Below, piece after piece: positions 55,040 through 63,879 of a DNA stretch of 64,000 nt. Location of the stretch: assembly GCA_900316515.1 (NCBI GenBank), contig ONDE01000009.1:31723-95722 (forward strand), read 5' to 3'. This DNA comes from an uncultured Bacteroidales bacterium. GTDB lineage: Bacteria; Bacteroidota; Bacteroidia; Bacteroidales; P3. Both the position numbers and the translations under genes were made by a program. Every line of letters starts with the position of its first letter. Within the stretch, counting starts at the first letter, position 1. The notes beneath the pieces are model-generated. The model made no database searches. It had not been told where the DNA came from and saw only the letters and a list, made by a program, of their open reading frames with translations.

Positions 55040-55713
55040 ATCAGTCTGAGAGCTATGCTGTGGTTGTAACAGTCGTTGGCTATTGTAGTCCATCGTTCCA
55101 CCTGGTTGCCCGCGCCATCGGACTGGTAGCCGTCGAAGTAGCTGAAGTGCCAGTCGCGTTTTACAGCCAGCAGCGAGTATTGCCATCGTATGTTGAACTG
55201 CAATCCGCGCCAGATGGTGAAACGGGCATCGGCGACAACCATGAAGTCGTTTGGCAGGAAAGCCTTGTCGGTGGTGTCTGGTACGAAAAACGAGGGGCTG
55301 AAGCCTATTTCGCCGTGGGGTTGTCGAACGAGGCGGCCATAGCTTACGCCGGCGCCGAAGAGCATGCCGCCGTTGCGGTCCTGCCAATGGAGCAACAATG
55401 GAATTTCAATGTAGTTGGAACGCACGTCGAGCCGATAGAGGTAGTAGCGAGTGTCGGCTTTGCTGCGTGCACCGCGTTGACTGAAAAGGGCCTCGAGGCT
55501 CACACCCCAGCGGTTGTTGCTGCTGAGCGATACCAGGGCACCCACGCCTCCGGTATAGCCTATTTGCTTGAAGCCTTTCAGCTCGTCGCCTTCAATCTGG
55601 CTGAAGGTCACGCCCGAAGTGACAAAGGCGTGTATGCGCTGCTGTGCTTGCACAAAAGCGGGGAGCGCAAGGAGTGCAAGGAGTGCAATGGCGTGCAGGA
55701 TGTTTTTTTTCAT
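55027..55713 (-). CDS. Outer-membrane beta-barrel protein (PorT-like)
   Basis: 228 aa with a signal peptide (ALLALLALPAFVQAQ). The mature protein has alternating amphipathic strands (FVTSGVTFSQIEGDELKGFKQIGYTGGVGALV, WGVSLEALFSQRG, NYIEIPLLLHWQ, GMLFGAGVSYGRLV) and ends in an aromatic residue (LRLIWQF), as outer-membrane barrels do. It resembles PorT/OMP_b-brl_2 proteins of Bacteroidota. Function unknown. Starts 7 bp after the glycosyltransferase fusion. Confidence 0.82.
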   Translation of the reverse strand: MKKNILHAIALLALLALPAFVQAQQRIHAFVTSGVTFSQIEGDELKGFKQIGYTGGVGALVSLSSNNRWGVSLEALFSQRGARSKADTRYYLYRLDVRSNYIEIPLLLHWQDRNGGMLFGAGVSYGRLVRQPHGEIGFSPSFFVPDTTDKAFLPNDFMVVADARFTIWRGLQFNIRWQYSLLAVKRDWHFSYFDGYQSDGAGNQVERWTTIANDCYNHSIALRLIWQF

Positions 55714-55720
55714 AGCTTTG

Positions 55721-57682
55721 TTACAGGTTGTTCCAGTTGCGTATCAGTATTGTGAAGTCGGTTCCGATGCGGTAGTGGCGCATATAGCGCAGCATGAGCC
55801 GTTCGTGCAGGTCGGCGGATGCCGAGGGCAGCAGGTCTGACGGCGAGAAGACGCCGCGGTGGCCTGCGTAGCCCACCCATGACTGTCGTCCTACAAGCAC
55901 CGACAGGCAGTGGCTGAAATAATTTTTTTTGCGCCGTTGGGGCCAGAAGAGGATAGGGGAGAGCAACAGTGCCAACAGCGAGACACCGAAGTCGAAGGTG
56001 CGTTTTATGCGGCGGTTGGTATCGGTGCTGATGGTGTCGAGGTCGGCTATGCACAGTCCATCGTGGGATATGATGGACTCGCTGCCGATGATATAGTCGC
56101 TTTCCGACGGTGCTATCTTGTATTCCACGCCCGTGGTGCGGAGTGTGCCCATCAGTTCAATGATACGTCCCAGTTCAATGTCCTGTCCACAGAAGACCAC
56201 CTCTTCGGCATGTTCTATCCTTATGAGGTCCTGCAGGTGTCGAGGGTCGTAGTCGTCGGTTGCCGTCAGGTGGTTGGAGGGCATGCCCATGGAGGTGTAG
56301 AGAGCTTCTATACGTGCTGTCTCCTGGGTGGTGCCCACCACTATTGTGGCGCCGCGTGTCCGTGCACGCAGGGCGTACCCTTTTGCATTGCAGAGGCTCA
56401 GTACGAGCCTTGTCAGGAGTGTCGATGTGAGGGTCCATAGAGAGCCGAGGAGAAGCAGCATACGCGAGTAGCGCTGGCTCTCATCGAGCAGTGAATAGAA
56501 GGCCAGCAGCAACAGCAGCCCTATCCCCATGCCGCGTACTATGCGCCACAGACGTATTGGGCGGTCGTAGCCGCCAGCCAGCCAGCTGCTGCACATGAGT
56601 ATCAGCACATACAGCGGTATGACCATCAGTGTGTATTCGGGTGGGTAGTAGTCGGCGCCGACGCCTTTGTACATCTCCCATAGATGTTTCAGCAATATCC
56701 ATCCGCCGAAGGCTACCCCGAAGTCGAGCAGCGGTACTGCCACTCTGGCGGTGATACGTCGTAGCCATGCCGCCGCCGCCCGCAGCCATATGGCCAGGTG
56801 GAGCAGAGCAGTGAACAGTTTGGCGCCGCTGCCGCTGAAATAGCGTTTCACGAAGATTGACATGGCGTTGTAGAAGGTGTAGACATAGTTCATCGACCCC
56901 TTCTTGGTGCTCTCGCCTTTGTAGTGGACGATGCGGGTCTCGGGCAGATAGTAGTTCTTCCAGCCGGCCAGCCTTATGCGCCAGGAGAAGTCGATGTCTT
57001 CGCCGTACATGAAGTAGCTCTCGTCCAGCCCGCCGATTTGTTCGTACACCTCGCGGCGGAACATCAGGAATGCCCCTGGCATTATCTCGATCTCATTCAC
57101 CTCGTCGTCGGGCAGGTGTCCCATATAGTATGCGGCCACGCGGCGCGAATGAGGAAAGAGGTGTATGAGTCCTGAGATCTTGTAGAACGATGCCTGTGGT
57201 GTGGGGAAGCCGCGCTTGCTCTCTTTCAGGAAGCGTCCATGACCGTCCACCATCTTTACGCACAGACCTCCGCAGTCGGGGTGAGCGGCCATGAAGTCGG
57301 CACATCGCACCAAGGTGTCTTTCTCGACTATGGTGTCGGGGTTGAGTAGCAATATTGCTTGATTGCTTGGTTTCCCGGTTGTTTGAGTGTCTGTTGTGTC
57401 AGCACTCAAGCAGCCGGACCTTGAAGCACTCAAGCAATCTATCGCCTGGTTGTTGGCGCGTGCGAAGCCTACGTTGTCCTTGTTGGCGATGATGTGGACT
57501 TGCGGGAAGTCGTGTTGTACCATCTCCACGCTGCCGTCCACCGAGTCGTTGTCCACAACCCATACGTCCAGTTCTAGTTCGCTACCGTCCCCGAGTTTTC
57601 TGTCAGACCCGAAGACTGACGCCAGGCACTGTTTGAGGAAGTACTTGACGTTGTAGTTTACTATGACGATGGACAGTGTCAC
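55721..57682 (-). CDS. GT2 glycosyltransferase fused to a polyprenyl-phosphate sugar-transferase-like membrane region
   Basis: 653 aa. The N-terminal GT2 domain (1-290) has [36 protein letters not shown] (in place of DXD) and [12 protein letters not shown]. From about 310 to 430 four or five transmembrane helices follow, then a nucleotide/CoA-binding-like segment ([33 protein letters not shown]) and a final [23 protein letters not shown] like the start of bacterial sugar transferases; the catalytic end is not typical. Likely makes surface polysaccharide. A SNQ-rich word insertion breaks the GT2 domain at 57352-57442. Overlaps the topA stop by 4 bp. Confidence 0.85.
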   Translation of the reverse strand: MTLSIVIVNYNVKYFLKQCLASVFGSDRKLGDGSELELDVWVVDNDSVDGSVEMVQHDFPQVHIIANKDNVGFARANNQAIDCLSASRSGCLSADTTDTQTTGKPSNQAILLLNPDTIVEKDTLVRCADFMAAHPDCGGLCVKMVDGHGRFLKESKRGFPTPQASFYKISGLIHLFPHSRRVAAYYMGHLPDDEVNEIEIMPGAFLMFRREVYEQIGGLDESYFMYGEDIDFSWRIRLAGWKNYYLPETRIVHYKGESTKKGSMNYVYTFYNAMSIFVKRYFSGSGAKLFTALLHLAIWLRAAAAWLRRITARVAVPLLDFGVAFGGWILLKHLWEMYKGVGADYYPPEYTLMVIPLYVLILMCSSWLAGGYDRPIRLWRIVRGMGIGLLLLLAFYSLLDESQRYSRMLLLLGSLWTLTSTLLTRLVLSLCNAKGYALRARTRGATIVVGTTQETARIEALYTSMGMPSNHLTATDDYDPRHLQDLIRIEHAEEVVFCGQDIELGRIIELMGTLRTTGVEYKIAPSESDYIIGSESIISHDGLCIADLDTISTDTNRRIKRTFDFGVSLLALLLSPILFWPQRRKKNYFSHCLSVLVGRQSWVGYAGHRGVFSPSDLLPSASADLHERLMLRYMRHYRIGTDFTILIRNWNNL

Positions 57683-60003
57683 TTCTTCTTCGCCTTTTTC
57701 TTGCTGGCGTTGTCGATGATTTTCATTGCCTCTTCGAGGGTCAGCTTCAGCGGGTCGATGTCTTTGGAGAGACGGAAGTTCTCGCCACGGAAGGTGAGGT
57801 AGGGGCCGAAGCGACCGATGTTCGACACCAGGGCTTCGCCGTCCTGGACGCCGATTTCATGGGGGTACAGTTTCTTAAGCTCTTCTTTCTCCTCTTCGGC
57901 GGCACGCTTGATCTTGATAATCTCGATGGCGCGTTCCAGCGTTACCTCATAGGGGTCGTCGTTCTTGCCGAGCGAGTAGAATTTGTTGTTATGGCGCACG
58001 TAGGGGCCGAATTTGCCGATGCTTACGGCGACATCCTTGTCCTCGAATTTGCCGAGGGTGCGTGGCAGGGCGAAGAGACCGAGGGCTTCCTCGAGGGTTA
58101 TAGTCTCTATGCTTTGGCCTTTCTTCATGCTGGCGAACATGGGCTTCTCGTCGCTGTTGGTCTCGCCGATCTGCACCAGGGTGCCGAAGCGGCCTATCTT
58201 GGCGTATACGTTCTTGCCGCTCTTGGGATCGGTGCCAAGCAGACGGCTGCCGGTCGTGCGCTGCGAGGTCTGCTGAGTCTGGCGTATGTTCTTGTGGAAG
58301 GGGACATAGAATTTGTCAATCACCTTGCGCCATTCTTTCTTGCCGTCGGCTATGTCGTCGAAGTCTTTTTCAACGGTGGCTGTGAAGTTGTAGTCCATGA
58401 TGTTGTTGAAGTGCTCCATCAGGAAATTGTTCACCACGCATCCGATGTCGGTGGGGAAGAGTTTGCCTTTCTCGGCATAGCCCTTTTCGGTGCGGATTGC
58501 TTTCTTTATCTGGTTGCCCTTCAGCGACAGCACGGTGCATTCTTTGGCCTCGGCCTCGCGGTCTTCTTTGAGGATGTATTCGCGTTTCAGGATGGTGCTG
58601 ATGGTGGGTGCATAGGTCGAAGGACGGCCGATGCCGAGTTCTTCCAGTTTCTTCACCAGGCTGGCCTCGGTGTAGCGCGAGGGGTGCTGGGTCCAATGCT
58701 CGGTGGCATCGCAGCTTTCCATGGTCATAAGGGTGCCCTCGGGCAGGTTGGGCAGCATGCGCTCGGTCTGTTCCTCGTTGTCGTCGTCGGTGCTTTCCAT
58801 GTATACTTTCAGGAAGCCGTCGAACTTCACCTGTTCACCGCTGCACTGGAACGATAATTTGGCGCTGCTGACGCCAATCTCTATCTCGGTCTTCTCCAGT
58901 TCGGCGTCGGCCATCTGGCTGGCTACGGTGCGCTTCCAGATCAGTTCGTACAGTCGGCGCTGGGCGCTCTCGGTATTGATGCTCTGGCGGCTCAGGTCGG
59001 TCGGACGAATGGCTTCGTGGGCTTCCTGTGCGCCTTTGGTCTTGGTCTGGTAGCGGCGCATCTTGTGGTATTCGGCGCCATACTGTGATTCAATTTCCTT
59101 TTTTGCCATACCCAGAGCCAGGTCGCTCAAGTTCACGCTATCGGTACGCATGTAGGTGATATATCCGCTTTCGTACAGCTGCTGTGCCACCTGCATTGTG
59201 CGAGCCACGCTGAAGCCAAGTTTACGGCTGGCCTCCTGCTGCAGGGTGCTCGTCGTGAACGGCGGTGCGGGTGTGCGGCGCGCGGGCTTGGTCTCTATGC
59301 GGTTGATCTTGAACGAGGCCCCTATCAGACTCTTCAGCACCTCTTCGGCTTCGGCTTCTGTGTCGAAGTGGCGGCTCATCTCGGCGGCAATGGTCTTGGT
59401 GCTGTCCACGGGGTGGAACTGTGCCGTGATGCGGAAATAAGGCTTGCTGACAAAGTTCTTGATTTCTTCTTCGCGCTCCACTATCAGGCGCACGGCGACG
59501 CTCTGCACACGGCCGGCACTCAGGGCCGGTTTGATTTTACTCCACAGTATGGGGCTTATCTCGTAACCCACCAGACGGTCAAGCACGCGGCGAGCTTGCT
59601 GGGCATCGACCAGGTTCATATCAATCTGGCGTGGATTCTCGATGGCGTGCAGAATGGCGGTCTTCGTGATTTCGTTGAACACGATGCGCTGTGTCGTCTT
59701 CGGGTCCAGCTTAAGGGTTTCCTGCAGATGCCAGGCAATGGCCTCTCCCTCGCGGTCCTCATCGGATGCCAGCCACACCTTGTCGGCGCTCTTCACAGCC
59801 TTCTGCAGTTCGCTCACCAGGCTCCGCTTGTCGTCGCTGATTTGGTATTGCGGCTCGTAGTCGCTGTCAACGTCGATGCTCATCTCCTTCTTCGCCAGGT
59901 CGCGAATGTGGCCGTAGCTCGACTTCACAGTGTAATCTTTGCCGAGAAACTTCTCGATGGTCTTCGCCTTTGCTGGCGACTCAACAATTACTAGATTCTT
60001 CAT
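57679..60003 (-). CDS. topA: DNA topoisomerase I
   Basis: 774-aa type IA topoisomerase relaxing negative supercoils. TOPRIM: MKNLVIVESPAKAKTIEKFLG and WLASDEDREGEAIAWHL; catalytic tyrosine in YITYMRTDSVNLS (about 300); SAGRVQSVAVRL; KLEELGIGRPSTYAPTI. The C-terminus has Topo_C-type repeats (IGRFGTLVQIGE, IGKFGPYVRHN, IGRFGPYLTFRGE), not the four-Cys zinc fingers, and a Lys-rich tail (KKKAKKK). First gene of the seven-gene overlapping operon. No clear promoter box was found upstream (60004-60146). Confidence 0.97.
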   Translation of the reverse strand: MKNLVIVESPAKAKTIEKFLGKDYTVKSSYGHIRDLAKKEMSIDVDSDYEPQYQISDDKRSLVSELQKAVKSADKVWLASDEDREGEAIAWHLQETLKLDPKTTQRIVFNEITKTAILHAIENPRQIDMNLVDAQQARRVLDRLVGYEISPILWSKIKPALSAGRVQSVAVRLIVEREEEIKNFVSKPYFRITAQFHPVDSTKTIAAEMSRHFDTEAEAEEVLKSLIGASFKINRIETKPARRTPAPPFTTSTLQQEASRKLGFSVARTMQVAQQLYESGYITYMRTDSVNLSDLALGMAKKEIESQYGAEYHKMRRYQTKTKGAQEAHEAIRPTDLSRQSINTESAQRRLYELIWKRTVASQMADAELEKTEIEIGVSSAKLSFQCSGEQVKFDGFLKVYMESTDDDNEEQTERMLPNLPEGTLMTMESCDATEHWTQHPSRYTEASLVKKLEELGIGRPSTYAPTISTILKREYILKEDREAEAKECTVLSLKGNQIKKAIRTEKGYAEKGKLFPTDIGCVVNNFLMEHFNNIMDYNFTATVEKDFDDIADGKKEWRKVIDKFYVPFHKNIRQTQQTSQRTTGSRLLGTDPKSGKNVYAKIGRFGTLVQIGETNSDEKPMFASMKKGQSIETITLEEALGLFALPRTLGKFEDKDVAVSIGKFGPYVRHNNKFYSLGKNDDPYEVTLERAIEIIKIKRAAEEEKEELKKLYPHEIGVQDGEALVSNIGRFGPYLTFRGENFRLSKDIDPLKLTLEEAMKIIDNASKKKAKKK

Positions 60004-60146
60004 ATCTGATTGTGTTTTTTTATTTCACGTTAATCTATCGCCACTCACAATTCAACACCCCTTCATAACGTATATATATTTTATTTATTGTACGCGCATC
60101 GAAAAAATATTCTCTCCGCAGTAAAATAAAATGTCGCCATTGCCGT

Positions 60147-60169
60147 TTATTGCATATTAAATGCAATAA
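60147..60169. promoter_or_regulatory. Perfect 9-bp inverted repeat upstream of nadE
   Basis: TTATTGCAT, ATTAA, ATGCAATAA. It ends 16 bp before the nadE ATG. It could be an operator or a 5'-leader hairpin near the ribosome site; no TAnnTTTG box was seen close by. Confidence 0.4.
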
Positions 60170-60185
60170 CAAACATCAGATAGAG

Positions 60186-61745
60186 ATGAAGATACATATT
60201 GTTCAGCACGACATCCTCACGCTGAAGCCTGAGGAGAATTTGGAATGGATAGAGAACGAGCTTGAGTCGCAGGCTTCTAAAGAGGCTTTGCTGACGGTGT
60301 TTCCGGCCTGCACGGTGTGCGGGGCGCCGCTGTTTGCTGCCGCAGGCTATACTGACGTGCAGAAACGCGCCCAGGCAGTCCTTCAGGAACTGGTGGCCCG
60401 CTCAGAGCATCGCGCCTTCCTGGTAGGTATGCCGTTGCAGATACAGGACAAGGGCCTGTGCAATGCCATAGTGTTTGTGCAGAACTGTGCCATACGTGGT
60501 GTCGTCACCAAGAAATACCTTGCTCCCGACGAGCAGCGTTGCTTTGTCCGCGGCGAAGGTGTGCAGGTTATCGAGTTCCACGACCAGAGAATAGCCATCG
60601 GCTTCTACGAAGACCTCAAAGAGCTCAGCAAAGGCTATGTAGAGCAGCCCGACATGGTGATCTGCTGTGGATGCAACGTGTTCGACTATCAGAAACCCTA
60701 CCGCACCCGCTACCGTATGAGCAAGATAGTGGAGACTCTGGGTGCCAGCCTTGTTTATGTCAACCGCACCGGCGGTGAAGGTCCATATCTCTATGCCGGC
60801 GGTTCGTTGGCCATGAATGCCGCTGGCGGTGTGCTCATGCAGCTGCCATACTTCGAGGATGCCTGTCAGACTGTCGACATGCAGCTCATCGACGCTGTCG
60901 TCGACGACCATAAACCCGAAGCCGTCGAACTTGTATACAAAGCCCTCGTGTGCGGCCTGCGCGACTACTTCCGCAAGAACGGCCTTCAGCGTGCTGTCCT
61001 TGGCCTCAGCGGCGGCATTGATTCGGCTTTGGTGGCCACGCTTGCCGTCGACGCCCTTGGCGCCGAGAACGTGCACGGCCTCCTCATGCCCAGCCAGTAC
61101 TCGACCGACCACTCGGTGCGCGATGCCGAGGATTTGGCTCACAACCTCGGCATGGAATACGACATCGTGCCGATACGGCCGGTGTTCGACGCCTTCCGCG
61201 AGGCTATGAAACCCGTCTTCGGCAACCGTGCCGAGGATGTGACCGAGGAGAACATGCAGGCACGCGTACGCGGTACATTGGTAATGAGCTATGCCAACAA
61301 GTTCGGTGCGCTGGTACTGAACACCACCAACCGCTCCGAAGCGGCCATGGGCTATGGTACCCTCTATGGCGACAGCTGCGGTGCTCTGGCCGTCATTGGC
61401 GACCTCTACAAGACCGAGGTCTACCAGCTCAGCGAGTGGATAAATCGCGACGGTGTACGCATCCCCGAGAACAGCATCACCAAGGCTCCCAGCGCCGAAC
61501 TGCGTCCGGGACAGAAGGACAGCGACTCGCTGCCCGACTACAGCGTGTTGGATGCCATATTGAACCTCTACCTCGACGAGTCTCTCTCCGAAGACGAGAT
61601 TGTCGACGAAGGTTATGACCGCGAAGTTGTACACAGCACCATCCTCAAGGTCAAGCGCAACGAGTGGAAACGCCTGCAGTTTGCACCCCAGCTGAAGGTG
61701 AGCCCCGTAAGCTTCGGGCTCGATCGTAGGTGGCCGATATCGTAA
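60186..61745 (+). CDS. nadE: NAD+ synthetase with degenerate glutaminase domain
   Basis: 519 aa. The C-terminal ammonia-dependent domain is intact: P-loop LGLSGGIDSALVATLAV (SGGIDS 275-280), MPSQYST, TTNRSEAAMGYGTLYGDSCGALAVIGDLYKTEVYQL. The N-terminal nitrilase-like domain (1-240) keeps the fold (VYVNRTGGEGPYLYAGGSLAMNAAGG) but not the catalytic Glu-Lys-Cys: the FPE position reads FPA (Ala41) and the CED position reads YED (Tyr141). It probably uses free ammonia, or the domain is structural. ATG at 60186 (MKIHIVQ) is preferred over an upstream ATG at 60150 that overlaps the palindrome. Confidence 0.92.
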   Translation: MKIHIVQHDILTLKPEENLEWIENELESQASKEALLTVFPACTVCGAPLFAAAGYTDVQKRAQAVLQELVARSEHRAFLVGMPLQIQDKGLCNAIVFVQNCAIRGVVTKKYLAPDEQRCFVRGEGVQVIEFHDQRIAIGFYEDLKELSKGYVEQPDMVICCGCNVFDYQKPYRTRYRMSKIVETLGASLVYVNRTGGEGPYLYAGGSLAMNAAGGVLMQLPYFEDACQTVDMQLIDAVVDDHKPEAVELVYKALVCGLRDYFRKNGLQRAVLGLSGGIDSALVATLAVDALGAENVHGLLMPSQYSTDHSVRDAEDLAHNLGMEYDIVPIRPVFDAFREAMKPVFGNRAEDVTEENMQARVRGTLVMSYANKFGALVLNTTNRSEAAMGYGTLYGDSCGALAVIGDLYKTEVYQLSEWINRDGVRIPENSITKAPSAELRPGQKDSDSLPDYSVLDAILNLYLDESLSEDEIVDEGYDREVVHSTILKVKRNEWKRLQFAPQLKVSPVSFGLDRRWPIS

Positions 61746-63856
61746 TGGACAATCCTCAGATTGAACTGGCGCGGAGGTATGTCGAGCAGACAGGGGTCAG
61801 CCTGTTCCTGACTGGCAAGGCTGGAACGGGCAAGACGACATTCCTGCACGACATCGATGCCCATTGTCCCAAGCGGCATGTGGTGGTGGCCCCCACGGGC
61901 GTTGCTGCCGTCAATGCCCACGGCGTCACCATACACAGCTTCTTCCAGCTACCATTCGACCCTTATCTGCCCGACATCAAAGAACTTGTCACCGAGTACC
62001 AGATGCCCGAAGGGCAGCGCAAGATAAACAAGACCAAGCTCGACATCATACGTACCCTCGAGCTGCTCATCATCGACGAGATATCCATGGTGCGCGCCGA
62101 CCTGCTCGACGCCATCGACATGACCCTGCGGCGCTACCGTCGCAGCAGTCGTCCCTTCGGCGGCGTGCAGCTGCTCATGATTGGCGACGTGCACCAGCTG
62201 CCACCCGTTGTTACCGACGCCGAGCGTCCCCTCATGCAGCAGGTCTACCCCTCGCCTTTCTTCTTCCACAGCAAGGCTCTGCAACGACTGCCGTATGTGA
62301 CCATAGAGCTGCAGACCGTCTACCGTCAGCAGGACGAAGCCTTCGTTTCGCTGCTCAACCGTGTGCGCAACAACAACCTCGACGCCGCCACCTTGGCAGC
62401 CCTCAACGCCCGCGTAGCCACTCAAGCAATCAAACACTCAAGCAATCAAACAATCACCTTGACCACCCACAACCGGCAGGCCGACGCCATAAACCGCAAC
62501 CGCATGGAGTCTTTGACAGGCGAAAGCCGCACCTATGAAGCCAAGGTTGAGGGCAACTATCCCGAGGGCAGCTTCCCCGTGGAGCGCACCATGACCCTCA
62601 AGGTCGGCGAACGGGTGATGTTCGTGAAGAACGACAGCTCGGGTGCCCACAGCTACTACAACGGCAAACTGGGCACTGTGCAAGGTTTTTCGGTTGACGA
62701 TGAAGGAACAGAACGCGTGGAGGTCGTATGTGACGACGGCGGCACCATTCCTGTCGGGCGCGAATGCTGGGAGAACCTGAAATACGTCATCGACAAAGAC
62801 AACCAGATTAGACAGGAGGTCGACGGCAAGTTTGTGCAGTTCCCCCTGCGCCCAGCCTGGGCTGTCACCATACACAAGGCTCAGGGACTGACCTTTGACA
62901 GTGTGAACATCAATGCCGCCGACGCCTTCGCCTACGGCCAGGTGTATGTGGCGCTGAGCCGCTGCCGCACACTCGAGGGTCTGACACTGACGACACCGTT
63001 GTCCTCGTCGGTGACCTTCGGCGACAAAGATGTCGAGGGTTTTGTGGACAGTCAGCCCACTTTCGAACAGGCTGCCGCCGCCGCTCCGCAATACGAGGCG
63101 CAGTACTACATGGAACAGGTTGCGGACTTGTTCTCGATGGATGCCATGCTGGCCGATACCGAGCGTGTCGCTGACATATATTCACGGCTGAAGGCTATCT
63201 ATCCCCAGAAGGTGGAGTCGATGTACAGCCTGCGGCAGACGATGACAGAACTGGCCTCGGTGGGCGAACGCTTCCGCAACCAGTTGATGCGTCTGCCGAC
63301 AGAGCAGCATCCCGACCGCATCGCCAAAGGGGCAGCCTACTACAGCGAGCAACTCTCGTCGTTCCTGTCGGCCCTGGAAGTGCTTGTCGAAGTAGATGTT
63401 GACAATAAGGAGAATGCCAGCATGCTGAAGGATGCCGGCGACGCGCTGAGGGAGCGCCTTCGAGTGAAACTGGCCTGCATGCGTGCCGTGAGGGATAAAG
63501 GATTTTCTGTTGCCACGGTGCAGAAGGCCAAGGCTGATACCCTGCTGCAACAGGCTCCAAAGACCAAGCGTGGCAAGATGGTCAAAAAGGCTGGTGCAGC
63601 CGCGAAGCTCGACAATGACGACCGCGACGCCCTGGTGAAGATGCTGCGCCAATGGCGCAAAGAGAAGGCGGAAGAACTGGGTCTGCCCATCTTTATGGTG
63701 ATGCAGCAGAAGTCGCTGATGGGGATTGTCGACGCACTGCCAAAGACGGAGCGGGAATTGCTGGCCGTGGAGGGAATAGGCAAAGGGAAGGTGGCACTCT
63801 ATGGTAAAGAGCTACTCGACATCGTGGCCGACTTCTGCGAGAGTTACGGGTTCTGA
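61745..63856 (+). CDS. Pif1/RecD-like helicase with C-terminal HRDC domain
   Basis: 703 aa, superfamily 1 5'-3' DNA helicase of the Bacteroidota Pif1-like group. Walker A FLTGKAGTGKTTFL (about 22-35), APTGVAAVNAHGVTIHSFF, Walker B LLIIDEISMV, GDVHQLPPV, then WAVTIHKAQGLTF and VYVALSRCR. A lysine-rich linker precedes an HRDC domain (LPIFMVMQQKSLMGIVDALPKTERELLAVEGIG). TQAIKHSSNQTI (62419-62458) is an in-frame word insertion between motifs. ATG at 61745 overlaps the nadE stop (TAATG); an alternative GTG lies at 61730. Role in replication or recombination, maybe at G4 or R-loop structures. Confidence 0.9.
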   Translation: MDNPQIELARRYVEQTGVSLFLTGKAGTGKTTFLHDIDAHCPKRHVVVAPTGVAAVNAHGVTIHSFFQLPFDPYLPDIKELVTEYQMPEGQRKINKTKLDIIRTLELLIIDEISMVRADLLDAIDMTLRRYRRSSRPFGGVQLLMIGDVHQLPPVVTDAERPLMQQVYPSPFFFHSKALQRLPYVTIELQTVYRQQDEAFVSLLNRVRNNNLDAATLAALNARVATQAIKHSSNQTITLTTHNRQADAINRNRMESLTGESRTYEAKVEGNYPEGSFPVERTMTLKVGERVMFVKNDSSGAHSYYNGKLGTVQGFSVDDEGTERVEVVCDDGGTIPVGRECWENLKYVIDKDNQIRQEVDGKFVQFPLRPAWAVTIHKAQGLTFDSVNINAADAFAYGQVYVALSRCRTLEGLTLTTPLSSSVTFGDKDVEGFVDSQPTFEQAAAAAPQYEAQYYMEQVADLFSMDAMLADTERVADIYSRLKAIYPQKVESMYSLRQTMTELASVGERFRNQLMRLPTEQHPDRIAKGAAYYSEQLSSFLSALEVLVEVDVDNKENASMLKDAGDALRERLRVKLACMRAVRDKGFSVATVQKAKADTLLQQAPKTKRGKMVKKAGAAAKLDNDDRDALVKMLRQWRKEKAEELGLPIFMVMQQKSLMGIVDALPKTERELLAVEGIGKGKVALYGKELLDIVADFCESYGF

Positions 63857-63879
63857 TAAGTTTATTTTCTGCTTAACCG

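Noticed and set aside
57676..58857. 393-aa + strand open frame opposite topA
   Set aside because: Low-complexity hydrophobic/Gly translation typical of an antisense shadow; topA is intact.
60402..61634. 410-aa minus-strand open frame opposite nadE
   Set aside because: No recognisable domain; nadE motifs on the + strand account for the region.
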